Origin: Myxococcales bacterium
GTDB taxonomy: Bacteria; Myxococcota; Polyangia; HGW-17; SLPX01
NCBI GenBank assembly: GCA_007131745.1
Contig: SLPX01000312.1
Coordinates: forward strand, 1-49,817
Length of the DNA stretch: 49,817 nucleotides
Direction of reading: 5' to 3'
The notes beneath the pieces were generated by a model. It ran no database searches. It was given only the letters and a program-made list of their open reading frames with translations, and was not told the origin of the DNA. A program made the translations under genes and the position numbers. Shown one piece after another: positions 35,504 to 43,852 of this stretch. The stretch's first letter is position 1; every line of letters starts with the position of its first letter.

Positions 35504-36409
35504 ATGAGCAACGATCGTCCTGAAGGCGGATTCAAAACCCTGGAAGCAACCTCGCCGGCCAGGGGTCCACAACCGGAAAAAAAGCAAAAAGCTTTTTTGA
35601 CCGTGATCCGAGGCGGAGCAAGAGACCTGGGCAAACACATCGTAATCGAGCGAAGTGTGCTGATCGGCAGAGACCCCTGCTCGGACCTTCCCTTGCTGGA
35701 CCGCATTGTCTCCTGGAAACACTGCCGCGTCACTCCTCTGGCGGGCGAAGTGTTTATCATCGAAGACCTTGGTTCCACAAACGGCACCCACGTGGATTGC
35801 GGTCCGGTAACAAACCCCCGGGCATTAAGGGAAGGAGAAAAAATATTTTTGGGCGATACCGTCCTACGCTTTTCAATAGCCGACGAGATGGACCTGGGGT
35901 TCCACGACATGGTTTCCCAACTAGTAGCCACCGACGAACTAACCGGATTGCCTTCAAAACGTGCGTTTGACGACGCCCTGGATTACACTCTCAGGTGTGC
36001 AATACCCCACAATCAACCGCTTTCGATCCTCATGATGGATCTCGACGGTGTAAAGAAGATCAACGACACTCACGGCCACCTTTTCGGCGCTCACGTAATC
36101 GGTGAAACCGGGCGGATAATCGCTCGAATCATGGAGGACAAGGGACAGGCATGCCGCTTCGGCGGAGACGAATTCACCGCGTTCCTGTGCGGCCTCGACA
36201 AACAAAACGCCATCCTGGTAGCCGAAGAAATCCGCCAAGCCGTGGAATCAGCAGGACTCGAAAAAGACGGTATCCCTCTTAGTACCACCATCAGCATTGG
36301 CGTGGCTTCATTCCCGGAAGATGGAAGAGATGTGCAACGAATCGTTGCCGCGGCGGATGAAGCCCTATACAGGGCGAAAGACAGCGGAAAAAACAAGGTG
36401 TCCACCTGA
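35504..36409 (+). CDS. FHA-GGDEF protein, possible cyclic dinucleotide synthase with altered specificity residue
   Basis: A 301-residue protein. FHA domain at about residues 45-125 with GR, SWKH and STNGT positions intact, so it should bind phosphothreonine. The GGDEF domain follows at about 144-300 with LMMDLDGVKKIND and FGGDEF (220-224) intact, so catalysis is likely. The residue after GHLFG is Ala196 where diguanylate cyclases have the guanine-contacting Asp (PleD Asp344). Hypr-type GGDEF enzymes, which make mixed cyclic dinucleotides such as cGAMP, also change this position, usually to Ser. The RxxD inhibitory site is absent. There are no membrane segments. Confidence 0.85.
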   Translation: MSNDRPEGGFKTLEATSPARGPQPEKKQKAFLTVIRGGARDLGKHIVIERSVLIGRDPCSDLPLLDRIVSWKHCRVTPLAGEVFIIEDLGSTNGTHVDCGPVTNPRALREGEKIFLGDTVLRFSIADEMDLGFHDMVSQLVATDELTGLPSKRAFDDALDYTLRCAIPHNQPLSILMMDLDGVKKINDTHGHLFGAHVIGETGRIIARIMEDKGQACRFGGDEFTAFLCGLDKQNAILVAEEIRQAVESAGLEKDGIPLSTTISIGVASFPEDGRDVQRIVAAADEALYRAKDSGKNKVST

Positions 36410-36532
36410 TCGTAAACCCGAGCCGTTGACACCTCGGTCACACCCGGGACGGGCCTCGTGCATAGACTACATCGCTTTTCGAAATCTGAACGCACCCCGA
36501 TTCACAACAATTCCCGCCTACCGACTTAGGGG

Positions 36533-38071
36533 CTACTTCACGGTAAAAGGGCTCTCCACAGGTGTTGTATGCCATCTGAAGTTGTCGATTATTACGCAGG
36601 TATCCAGCAATCCATCACCATCGTCGTATACTGCAAACGCAATCGTGGAATCCGCTCCGGGAGTGACCGGAGAATAAGTTCGAAGCCATCCGGTCCCCGA
36701 CCCAACCGTGTTGTTTGCAGGAGGGCACGGATCCGGAACCGTGCAAGTCGCCGAACTGGTGCCGGTGCACATGGCATCAGGATTCGGTGTATCATAACCC
36801 GTCCCGGAAAGGTCTTCCGTCCACTCATCGGGCGTTTCAAAGTACCCGGAGTTGATTGAAAACTCAGTACCTTCATCGTCGAAAGAAATGTTCGTGGGAG
36901 CACCGTTGCTGATCGCCGGATCCTCGATAATGGCCAAAAAAGTGTCGTTGAACTGCGTACAAACATACTGGGGATATTCGCTGCTAATCAGCATGAAGTC
37001 GAACGACACGGCCTGCGCATCCATTGGAACCGTCAAGTGAAATATGATCTGTCCGAGATCGTGAACCTGAACGTTGCCGTAAAGCGGATGAGGATCCAAA
37101 TTTCCGAAATCCGTCCCATACACTGGAGACGTATCCAAAGCTGTTCCAGTACATAACATCAGGGCACGGCAGTTATCTTCAAGCAATCCGTCGGCCTCAT
37201 GAGTTAATGATGTCCTCGGATACAGACCACCGAAATTTTCAAATACCGCCATCTGGGCTCGGTCGCCGTATATTTCGATCTCTCTCACTGCATCCGGATC
37301 GCAGATTTCTATCGCCTCGGCGAATCCAACATCTTCGTCACCGGGTTGTATGCAATCGCAGCCTTCAAAAACAGGAACCCCGCATCCTGAAGTGTCAAAA
37401 CCGGAACAATCGTCCAAGCACACCAATGTTCCCCCTCCCTTTCCCAAACTCTCGCACGTCTCACCGCCCAAGTCGTCGCGATCGCAAATCTCACCGCCGT
37501 TGATCTCCCCATCGCCGCAGTAACCGTAACAGCCCGAGGTGTCAAAACCGGAGCAGTCTGCCAAACAAGAAAGGGAGCCGCTGTAAAACCCTTGAGTCCC
37601 GCAGGTTTCTCCATCGAGATCCGACCCATCGCAAACTTCCCCTTCGTCGATTATGTTGTTGCCGCAAACACCACCTCCTTCACACCCCGACACGTCGAAC
37701 CCGGAACAATCAGCCAAGCATCGTATCGTTCCCCCACCCAGCCCCAAACTCTCACAGGTTTCGCCTCTCAAATCCCGCCCATCGCATACCTCACCGGCTT
37801 CTGCCACATCGTTGCCGCAAAGGGCCCCGCCGGAGCATCCCCGGGCATCAAAACCGGAGCAATCAGGACGGCACAAAAGCGTTCCCTCACCCAGCCCAAT
37901 GCTCGCGCAAGTTTCGCCCCTCAGATCTGTTCCGTCGCAAATCTGCCCCATCTCGGCAATATTATTGCCGCACACAATGGCGCCCACTCCTTTAGAAGAG
38001 CAGCCCGAAAACCCCGAAATCACTCCGCCCACAAAAAACACCAAACAAACAGCCATCGAACTCATTCTCAT
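36533..38071 (-). CDS. Lipoprotein with four Cys-rich repeats and choice-of-anchor L domain
   Basis: A 512-residue predicted lipoprotein (signal ending GFSGC). Four tandem units of about 45-50 residues follow, each with CGN, CDG/CDR, DLxGETC, GTL or GTI, and DCSGFDxSGC, giving repeated disulfide knots. After GCDCIQPGDEDVGF comes a ~250-residue domain with FMLISSEYPQYVCTQFNDTF and YDDGDGLLDTCVIIDN, recognisable as choice-of-anchor L. ATG 38071 has GGGAGG 7 bases upstream. It is probably a surface adhesin or stalk. The DNA repeats may vary in number between strains. Confidence 0.82.
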   Translation of the reverse strand: MRMSSMAVCLVFFVGGVISGFSGCSSKGVGAIVCGNNIAEMGQICDGTDLRGETCASIGLGEGTLLCRPDCSGFDARGCSGGALCGNDVAEAGEVCDGRDLRGETCESLGLGGGTIRCLADCSGFDVSGCEGGGVCGNNIIDEGEVCDGSDLDGETCGTQGFYSGSLSCLADCSGFDTSGCYGYCGDGEINGGEICDRDDLGGETCESLGKGGGTLVCLDDCSGFDTSGCGVPVFEGCDCIQPGDEDVGFAEAIEICDPDAVREIEIYGDRAQMAVFENFGGLYPRTSLTHEADGLLEDNCRALMLCTGTALDTSPVYGTDFGNLDPHPLYGNVQVHDLGQIIFHLTVPMDAQAVSFDFMLISSEYPQYVCTQFNDTFLAIIEDPAISNGAPTNISFDDEGTEFSINSGYFETPDEWTEDLSGTGYDTPNPDAMCTGTSSATCTVPDPCPPANNTVGSGTGWLRTYSPVTPGADSTIAFAVYDDGDGLLDTCVIIDNFRWHTTPVESPFTVK

Positions 38072-38117
38072 CTGTAAACCTCCCGGTTAATCGATCAAAG
38101 GGGGAACTCCAAATCCA

Positions 38118-39344
38118 TCACCAGGTCGCCACAAATGAACGTTTCCTCTTCCGCTTCTTCCGACTCATTACGCCATAAAGGACAAAACCCCCAAACAGAG
38201 CAATGGAGCGCAATCCGCCGAAAGATGAAAACCCTTCCGATATCGAGTTGCGGTTGGTTGCCGGGGCCGGTGAAATACTTCGACAGGAGCATCCGCTGTC
38301 GGATGCGTCCTGCCCGGTTTCGTCGTTGCCCGCTCCTGCGTCACCATCAGGCGGATCGGCGTCGCCTAAGCCTGCATCCGGCGGGTCGCCGTTTTCTTGC
38401 GGATCCCGTGTGGGACCGATCCAAGGATTTCCGTGCTCATCCACGTTAGGAGGAGTCCGATTATAGATGACTATATCGTCGTAGTCGACATACATGCATC
38501 GGCCGTTATCAGGTTCGTTCTGGTTGCTCCCTACAAGAATTCGGACCCATCCGTTTCTCGCTGTTTGATCTTCTTCCGAGTCCGTTCCACCGCTATAGTT
38601 CATTTCAAAGGATTCGACTATCAACTCCCCGTCAATCCACAAGCGCGCAATGCCGTCGGTTCCGTCGGTATCCATTTTTACGTAGGCTTCATGAACATGG
38701 AATTCTCCGTCGGATTGCTCTCCGCCCATTGTATATTGCCATCCTATGCCTTCTGCACTCGCTGCAGCGCCGCTCGGCGCCTGGGTGGCGATGCGCCACC
38801 TGTCGCCGCTGGGATGTGAAGGAAAAATCGCATTATGAGGCTTCTCCGTCCAAATATACAGAATCTTGTCGTAATGAGGCATTCGCCCGTAAGTTTCCGA
38901 CCACTGGAATCCGGCCTCGTAGCGATGGTACCACCTGATCCAGAATTCAGGCTGAGGAGAATCGAATACTATGTTGATACCACCTGAATTGTTATTGTTT
39001 CCATCACCCTGCCAATGACGAAAACCGCGCCCTCCCCGGCTCAATGGGTTTTGTGCATCCGCGGTGATTTGTCCTCCATGCTCACCGAAATCATCGCTGC
39101 ACGTCCAAGCTCCCGCTACGATCAAGTCGTTGCATTCCAGGTTGCTCCAATCGTCCGCTTGGTCCCACTCCGGACAATCAAATGACGTTTTCCACCTGCC
39201 GCTTTCATCGAAAGATATCTGCGCGAATGCCGACGCATGAACAGCTATCATCACGGTTAATGACACAGAAAGACAAACTGTCATACCAGGCTTCGCACTT
39301 TCGGTCATTGTTCTTGTCTCAACTGTTTTCATCCTTTTTTCCAT
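38118..39344 (-). CDS. Exported lectin/polysaccharide-lyase-like protein with MYXO-CTERM-like tail
   Basis: About 408 residues. A signal peptide (CLSVSLTVMIAVHASAFA) is followed by a beta-sandwich-like domain with aromatic-rich segments (WIRWYHRYEAGFQWSETYG) and WIDGELIVESFEM, resembling concanavalin-like polysaccharide-binding or lyase folds. An Asp/Gly/Pro-rich linker leads to SGCSCRS, a membrane helix and SRKKRKRKRS, a tail like MYXO-CTERM that would be cut and attached at the surface. ATG 39344 (MEKRMKTVE) is chosen; ATG 39332 is as likely and neither has a strong SD. Activity is unproven. Confidence 0.65.
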   Translation of the reverse strand: MEKRMKTVETRTMTESAKPGMTVCLSVSLTVMIAVHASAFAQISFDESGRWKTSFDCPEWDQADDWSNLECNDLIVAGAWTCSDDFGEHGGQITADAQNPLSRGGRGFRHWQGDGNNNNSGGINIVFDSPQPEFWIRWYHRYEAGFQWSETYGRMPHYDKILYIWTEKPHNAIFPSHPSGDRWRIATQAPSGAAASAEGIGWQYTMGGEQSDGEFHVHEAYVKMDTDGTDGIARLWIDGELIVESFEMNYSGGTDSEEDQTARNGWVRILVGSNQNEPDNGRCMYVDYDDIVIYNRTPPNVDEHGNPWIGPTRDPQENGDPPDAGLGDADPPDGDAGAGNDETGQDASDSGCSCRSISPAPATNRNSISEGFSSFGGLRSIALFGGFVLYGVMSRKKRKRKRSFVATW

Positions 39345-39424
39345 TCTTTTTATCGGTGCTCTCAGTATTCCATCGCTCAACATTTCTCATCCGCTCATGA
39401 GTTCACGTATTCGCCTTCCCGCCT

Positions 39425-41749
39425 TTAAAAATCTATTGTCATACTTTCGTCCAGTTCCACAGTTCTCGTTTCACCGCCGACCGTCACCTCGTGAGGCGTG
39501 TGAAAAATCTTCTGGTGGCCGAAACGATCCTGGACTTCAAACGTAGAACCGCTTTCTTCCCATTCCGCCGGCCGAATGGTGACCGCAATCAACTCCACGG
39601 AAATTTCCCCTTCCCCGCCCAGGTTTCCCGAAAAAACTTCTTCGCCGTGGAGGTCAATGATTTGCACGGTTTCATTGGCCGGACCGTTTACGGTGAGGGT
39701 CCAACCCACTGAGTAGAAGCTTTGAGTGCTGGTGCGGCGCCACCAGACGTCATCATAGGCAGCCCTGCCTACAAAAACCGGATCAATGACTTCATGTCGG
39801 TTACTGTCGAACCCGGCGTCGAAAACAAAAGTGTGGTAATCTGGATGGTCACCTTCGCCGATAAACGTGCAGTTCAAAAAGATGTGGCGATCTCCCCGCC
39901 CGTAAGAATCACCGAAACGGACATTGGCTATGTTGGAAGAGATGACATTGTCGACGTAATACGCGGGGAGGTGGTTTTCCCGGTTTGCATAAACGCCCTG
40001 GGTCACGATCGGGGCGGTGTCCAAACTTTCTCCGTCGTCGTCCGAGACATAAACAAAGTTGTTTTCAAAGAGAGTGTCACTGATGCTGTAATCGGTGTAA
40101 AACATGGTGCCTCTCATGATCCCCCCGCCGCGCGCACGTCCGAACACAACGTTGTTTCGATAAACCAGGTTCTCCCTGACCTGCCCTCCGGAGCCGTAAT
40201 TCGTTATGCGAAAAGCGCTTACCGCGTCCATTTCCCCCCAGCTTTCATAGTAACGGCGGGTAGACGTGGATGCGCCTTCCATCCGGACCAGATTTTCTTC
40301 CACGAAAAGATCCAGGTGCGCCCACCCGAAACCTATGGGGTTGTACCCGGACATAAAAACCTTGTTCCGCCGAACCGTACCTGCCTGGTGATCAACCCTT
40401 GAAAAAGGCTGCACCGCGAAAGAGTTGGTGGACCAGCTGTCAACCCAGATTTCGTTGTCGCGCATCAACTGCGCACGCGAGATACCGTTTTGCCGTGTGC
40501 GAGCCACGAGGTTGTTGTTGAATTCAAAGTCATCCATTTCGCCGATATCGGGATCATTCGCGACCACCCTCACGGCCCTGACTCCGGCTCCGTGACGATC
40601 AAGCACCTGATAACCCTTGTCGGTGATCCTGGTGCGATGAAGATGAACCCGTCCGCTGGGATACCTGAAAAACAAGCCCGCTGTTTCAGCTGCACGGTAT
40701 TCCACAGAGAGCCCGGCTATCTCAATGCTTTCAACCCCGGAAAGGTAAACAGCGTTCAACCCCCCGTTCGATGTGGATTCATTGGCTCCATCTCCCTCTC
40801 TTATCCGGCCGTTTACAATCTTTATGTCCGAAAGACCGGAAGACCGTGCCCATATTCCGCATGCCGCAGTTTCATAACCATCGGGATTAACAGTCTCAAC
40901 CGGCGCGGTTCCGAATGTTATCGTGCGGCCGTTCAGGTCCAGCGTTATTCCCTGATCCGCTATGACGACCGCTGTCCCTTCGGCCGTTATGTCTTCTGTA
41001 AGGAGGTAGGTTGCATCGGATTCGTCGAGCACATACGGAGGGCCGTCCAGGTTTCCCGGGACCATGATCCGGCCGGAGCCGGTTTCCGTGGTAAAGGATC
41101 GGACATGAGAAACAATGGTTTCGCCGTCGTCTCCCCGGCCGACCAACCGGTAATAGTATGTAGTATCTTCATCCAGATCCCTTAGGTGATGAATCTGCTG
41201 GAAAAAATATCGTTCCGTCTCATCGCTCGCGCTGTCGAGATCCTGTTCATCCGTGCCATATTCGATGTACCCGCGCACCGGCAAAGTTGTTTCAAAACCT
41301 ATGGCGGCCGAGTTTCTGGATACGTGGATCCAGTCGGCCGATACAACGAAATCCAGTACTCCTCCCATGTGATTTTGCAACTCCAACTGCGTGTATGGGC
41401 CGAAAAACGCCAACGCGAATTCATTGTACGTTTCATAAAGATCTTCCGGATCGAATTCCGAATCCAGTTCGTCCTTGTCAAGGGACTCGTAAGCTTCCAG
41501 AGCGTTGCGCCGACGTTCATTGTCTACAACGAGTGGTTCTCCTTGTCTTATTTCAGCCACTTCTCCGCTGGGACGCTCGTGACCGGATCCTCCGCCGTCC
41601 GGATGCCCTCCATCAACCAGACCTTGATTGTTTCCATTGTCATTGTCGTTTTCGTTGTCGTTTTCCAGCCTCCCACTGTCTTTGGAACAACCCCAGGGAA
41701 GCACGACAATAACAATCAATGAAACCATAGCTCTCTTTACCGTCGACAT
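39425..41749 (-). CDS. Large lipoprotein with FN3-like and beta-helix domains
   Basis: A 774-residue predicted lipoprotein: signal ending VLPWGC, then an Asn/Asp/Gly linker (ENDNENDNDNGNN), an acidic helical part, an FN3-like domain (LRDLDEDTTYYYRLVGRG), and a parallel beta-helix (ITLDLNGRTITFG, then repeated NN and N-V rungs such as RNNVVFGRARGGG). The helix resembles carbohydrate-active lyases or epimerases, but no catalytic residue is certain. ATG 41749 has AGGA shortly upstream. It is next to a lectin-like gene on the same strand, consistent with polysaccharide contact at the cell surface. Confidence 0.75.
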   Translation of the reverse strand: MSTVKRAMVSLIVIVVLPWGCSKDSGRLENDNENDNDNGNNQGLVDGGHPDGGGSGHERPSGEVAEIRQGEPLVVDNERRRNALEAYESLDKDELDSEFDPEDLYETYNEFALAFFGPYTQLELQNHMGGVLDFVVSADWIHVSRNSAAIGFETTLPVRGYIEYGTDEQDLDSASDETERYFFQQIHHLRDLDEDTTYYYRLVGRGDDGETIVSHVRSFTTETGSGRIMVPGNLDGPPYVLDESDATYLLTEDITAEGTAVVIADQGITLDLNGRTITFGTAPVETVNPDGYETAACGIWARSSGLSDIKIVNGRIREGDGANESTSNGGLNAVYLSGVESIEIAGLSVEYRAAETAGLFFRYPSGRVHLHRTRITDKGYQVLDRHGAGVRAVRVVANDPDIGEMDDFEFNNNLVARTRQNGISRAQLMRDNEIWVDSWSTNSFAVQPFSRVDHQAGTVRRNKVFMSGYNPIGFGWAHLDLFVEENLVRMEGASTSTRRYYESWGEMDAVSAFRITNYGSGGQVRENLVYRNNVVFGRARGGGIMRGTMFYTDYSISDTLFENNFVYVSDDDGESLDTAPIVTQGVYANRENHLPAYYVDNVISSNIANVRFGDSYGRGDRHIFLNCTFIGEGDHPDYHTFVFDAGFDSNRHEVIDPVFVGRAAYDDVWWRRTSTQSFYSVGWTLTVNGPANETVQIIDLHGEEVFSGNLGGEGEISVELIAVTIRPAEWEESGSTFEVQDRFGHQKIFHTPHEVTVGGETRTVELDESMTIDF

Positions 41750-41762
41750 GTTCCTATCCTTT

Positions 41763-41781
41763 TCTGATAAACTTAATCAGA
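41763..41781. repeat. Inverted repeat TCTGAT-N7-ATCAGA
   Basis: A perfect 6-base inverted repeat with a 7-base centre in the 213-base divergent gap between the beta-helix lipoprotein and the sulfoxide reductase genes, 14 bases upstream of the lipoprotein start. Short and AT-rich, so only a weak operator or 5' UTR hairpin candidate. Confidence 0.25.
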
Positions 41782-41962
41782 GAATATCGCTTTTCTAAAA
41801 ACCCACGGCTCGATTGTTTTCATAATAACCGAACTCGTTCGAAAAATAACCTCTCCAATTCCGAAACTTTTCCCTTGAAAACCGACAAAAAAAGGCCTTT
41901 CGTTTTTCGTACCCTTTGAAACTTGTTTTAACTTCTGTACAGACGGGAGTAAGGAGGCTGAA

Positions 41963-42430
41963 ATGACTGCGGATAAGGAAGCCAAGCGAAACCGCTACGA
42001 ACGAATAGAGACCCAACTGGCGGACCTTTTTCTAAAAACCAAGAATCCCGTGGCCCGCATGGCCACCGCGGCGGCTCTTATCCACGCCAAGGTGAACGGT
42101 CTCCTGTGGACGGGGTGGTACCTGCTGGACAACGAAGATCTTGTGGTGGGTCCGTACCAGGGCCCACTCGCATGTTTGGTGTTGGCCCCCCACACGGGCG
42201 TATGCTGGGCATCCATCGATCGCGGAGAAACAGTGATCGTGCCGGATGTTCACGCCTTCCCGGGGCACATCGCCTGTGATTCTCGGTCCCGCTCGGAAAT
42301 CGTTGTACCTCTCCGTGACAACTCCGGTGCAGTAACCGGCGTCCTTGACGTTGACTCCGCCAAGCCGGCCCACTTCGACACCATCGACGGCGAAATGCTG
42401 GAACGCATCGTCGCCATGATCCACGGCTGA
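41963..42430 (+). CDS. Free methionine-(R)-sulfoxide reductase (GAF domain)
   Basis: A 155-residue GAF-domain enzyme that reduces free methionine-(R)-sulfoxide using thioredoxin. Three catalytic-site Cys are present and in order: GPLACLVL, GVCWAS and GHIACDSRSRSEIVVPL; the Pro/Gly framework (VVGPYQGP, VPDVHAFPGH) matches E. coli YebR/MsrC. ATG 41963 has GGAGG 6 bases upstream, a strong site. It stands alone as an oxidative-stress repair gene. About 20 bases after its stop comes a short direct repeat and a GTGTCTGACAC palindrome, both outside the gene. Confidence 0.92.
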   Translation: MTADKEAKRNRYERIETQLADLFLKTKNPVARMATAAALIHAKVNGLLWTGWYLLDNEDLVVGPYQGPLACLVLAPHTGVCWASIDRGETVIVPDVHAFPGHIACDSRSRSEIVVPLRDNSGAVTGVLDVDSAKPAHFDTIDGEMLERIVAMIHG

Positions 42431-42433
42431 TTT

Positions 42434-42459
42434 AATTGCTAATTGCTAGTGTCTGACAC
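42434..42459 (+). repeat. AATTGCT tandem repeat followed by palindrome GTGTCTGACAC
   Basis: AATTGCT occurs twice in tandem (42434-42447), followed by the palindrome GTGTCTGACAC (42449-42459). It lies in the 80-base gap between the sulfoxide reductase and the squalene/phytoene synthase. Nine bases of the palindrome recur at 24056-24064 at the end of the AcnX small subunit. No known element was assigned. Confidence 0.35.
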
Positions 42460-42510
42460 CATTTCGTTTTTGTTTTGAAAATGTCATATCAATAAGTATA
42501 GTGCCATATC

Positions 42511-43548
42511 ATGAAAGGGAATGACGTTCAAATAATCGATGATGTTCTCAACGAGCAGGTTCGCAACGTTTCACGCTCGTTTGCCTTTGTGATAGACCAG
42601 CTGCCAAAAGCGCTCCGTCGCGAGGTGCAGGTGGCCTATCTCCTGTTTCGGATGGGAGACAACATCGAAGACACCGCCAGCCTGTCGCCGGAAGAAAAAT
42701 CCCGGCTTCTTGCAGGTCTACTCGAAGCTTTTGCCGAAGGCCGCCCCTATTCCTCGCAACTTGAACAAAGCAAGTGCAATGAATGGACGGATCTTACCGA
42801 GGGAGAACACGAGCTGATGAAGGTTTGCGATTCGGTGATCCTGGCCTTTTCTTCTCTTGAACCTTCGGCCAAGAAGTCCTTGTTGCGCCAAGCGGAAATA
42901 ATGTTCAAGGGAATGGCAGAAATCCAGAAAGAATACCGGATGGACGGCTATGTTTCCCTCCCCGACACGGATGCTCTGGAAAAATACTGTTACTATGTAG
43001 CGGGCACGGTGGGAGACTACCTGACCGACAGGTTCCTGGAACGTATGGAGGAACTGCCGGTGGATCGACGCGCACAAATGCTGGGCTCGGCCCGCGCGTT
43101 CGCGCTCGTTTTGCAAGTAACAAACATTTTGCGCGATGTACGGGACGACCATGAGCACGGACACATCTTTTATCCTCGAAGCCTGTTCACCCGTTTTTCA
43201 GCCCCCGGCCTCCTGGACGAGGATTCCCGTGTCTACACTCTCGAAGCCGGACGCAGGATGATTTCGTGGCTCCTGCCCTCGGTGCGCCTTGCAACCGCAT
43301 ACATACAGGCCATTCCCAAGAGCGAACCTTCCCTGCGGCTTTTTTGTACAATCCCTTATGTGATGGCAATCAAGACCATTACCTTGTCGGTTCTCAACCC
43401 TGATGTGTTCAGCGGAGATTCGGTCAAGATGACCCGGTGGCAAACCCGAAAGACTATTGCAACGGCTAAAATCATGTGTCGTTCCAACAGTGCTCTCCGG
43501 CGGTGGTTTCAAAGTCTCATCGACAAGCTGGAAGAAAAAGCCGCGTAA
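42511..43548 (+). CDS. Squalene/phytoene synthase (head-to-head prenyltransferase)
   Basis: A 345-residue enzyme joining two C15 or C20 prenyl diphosphates. The first Asp-rich motif DNIED follows SRSFAFVIDQLPKA; YCYYVAGTVGDYLTD and the second motif LQVTNILRDVRDDHEHG with IFYPRSL complete the active site. The DNIED and YVAG forms look more like squalene synthase than phytoene synthase, but this is not decisive. No carotenoid, hopanoid or sterol gene lies near. ATG 42511 has no good SD; the 304 bases after the gene contain a promoter for the next gene. Confidence 0.88.
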   Translation: MKGNDVQIIDDVLNEQVRNVSRSFAFVIDQLPKALRREVQVAYLLFRMGDNIEDTASLSPEEKSRLLAGLLEAFAEGRPYSSQLEQSKCNEWTDLTEGEHELMKVCDSVILAFSSLEPSAKKSLLRQAEIMFKGMAEIQKEYRMDGYVSLPDTDALEKYCYYVAGTVGDYLTDRFLERMEELPVDRRAQMLGSARAFALVLQVTNILRDVRDDHEHGHIFYPRSLFTRFSAPGLLDEDSRVYTLEAGRRMISWLLPSVRLATAYIQAIPKSEPSLRLFCTIPYVMAIKTITLSVLNPDVFSGDSVKMTRWQTRKTIATAKIMCRSNSALRRWFQSLIDKLEEKAA

Positions 43549-43852
43549 CAAATCGGTAACGGATTTGAAATATTCACTTTCCGACCACCACAAGATGAAT
43601 TGCAGGGATGGTATGCAGTCAGGAATCTTGAGAAAATTCCAATATTTCAAGATTGCCACCAAGAATCGTTTTCATTGACAATGAGTATTTCCCGAACTAT
43701 CAAGACACCCGTTGCTCACTATTGAGATTTTTATGTAGTGTACTTATCCGTGAAATTGTACTGTGAAACAGATTTCAAATCCGAATATTTCCATCGAAAA
43801 ACGAGATTCGCTCACACAATTCTTAAAGAAAGAAAAAAGGGAGGAATGCGCC
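43549..43852. other. Intergenic region before the large FG-GAP lipoprotein
   Basis: These 304 bases hold no gene. The frame of the next gene is open from 43763, but its export signal and ribosome-binding site place the start at 43853. The only clear element is the candidate promoter at 43675-43703. The area is AT-rich and may also end the synthase transcript, though no terminator is evident. Confidence 0.6.
43675..43703 (+). promoter_or_regulatory. Candidate sigma-70 promoter for the FG-GAP lipoprotein
   Basis: Perfect TTGACA at 43675-43680, a 17-base spacer and TATCAA (4 of 6) at 43698-43703. It lies about 150 bases upstream of the start at 43853, leaving a 5' UTR of about 140 bases. Confidence 0.55.

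Noticed and set aside
42449..42459. GTGTCTGACAC palindrome, partly repeated at 24056-24064, as a mobile-element end
   Set aside because: Only nine bases are shared, one copy is in coding sequence, and no transposase is nearby.
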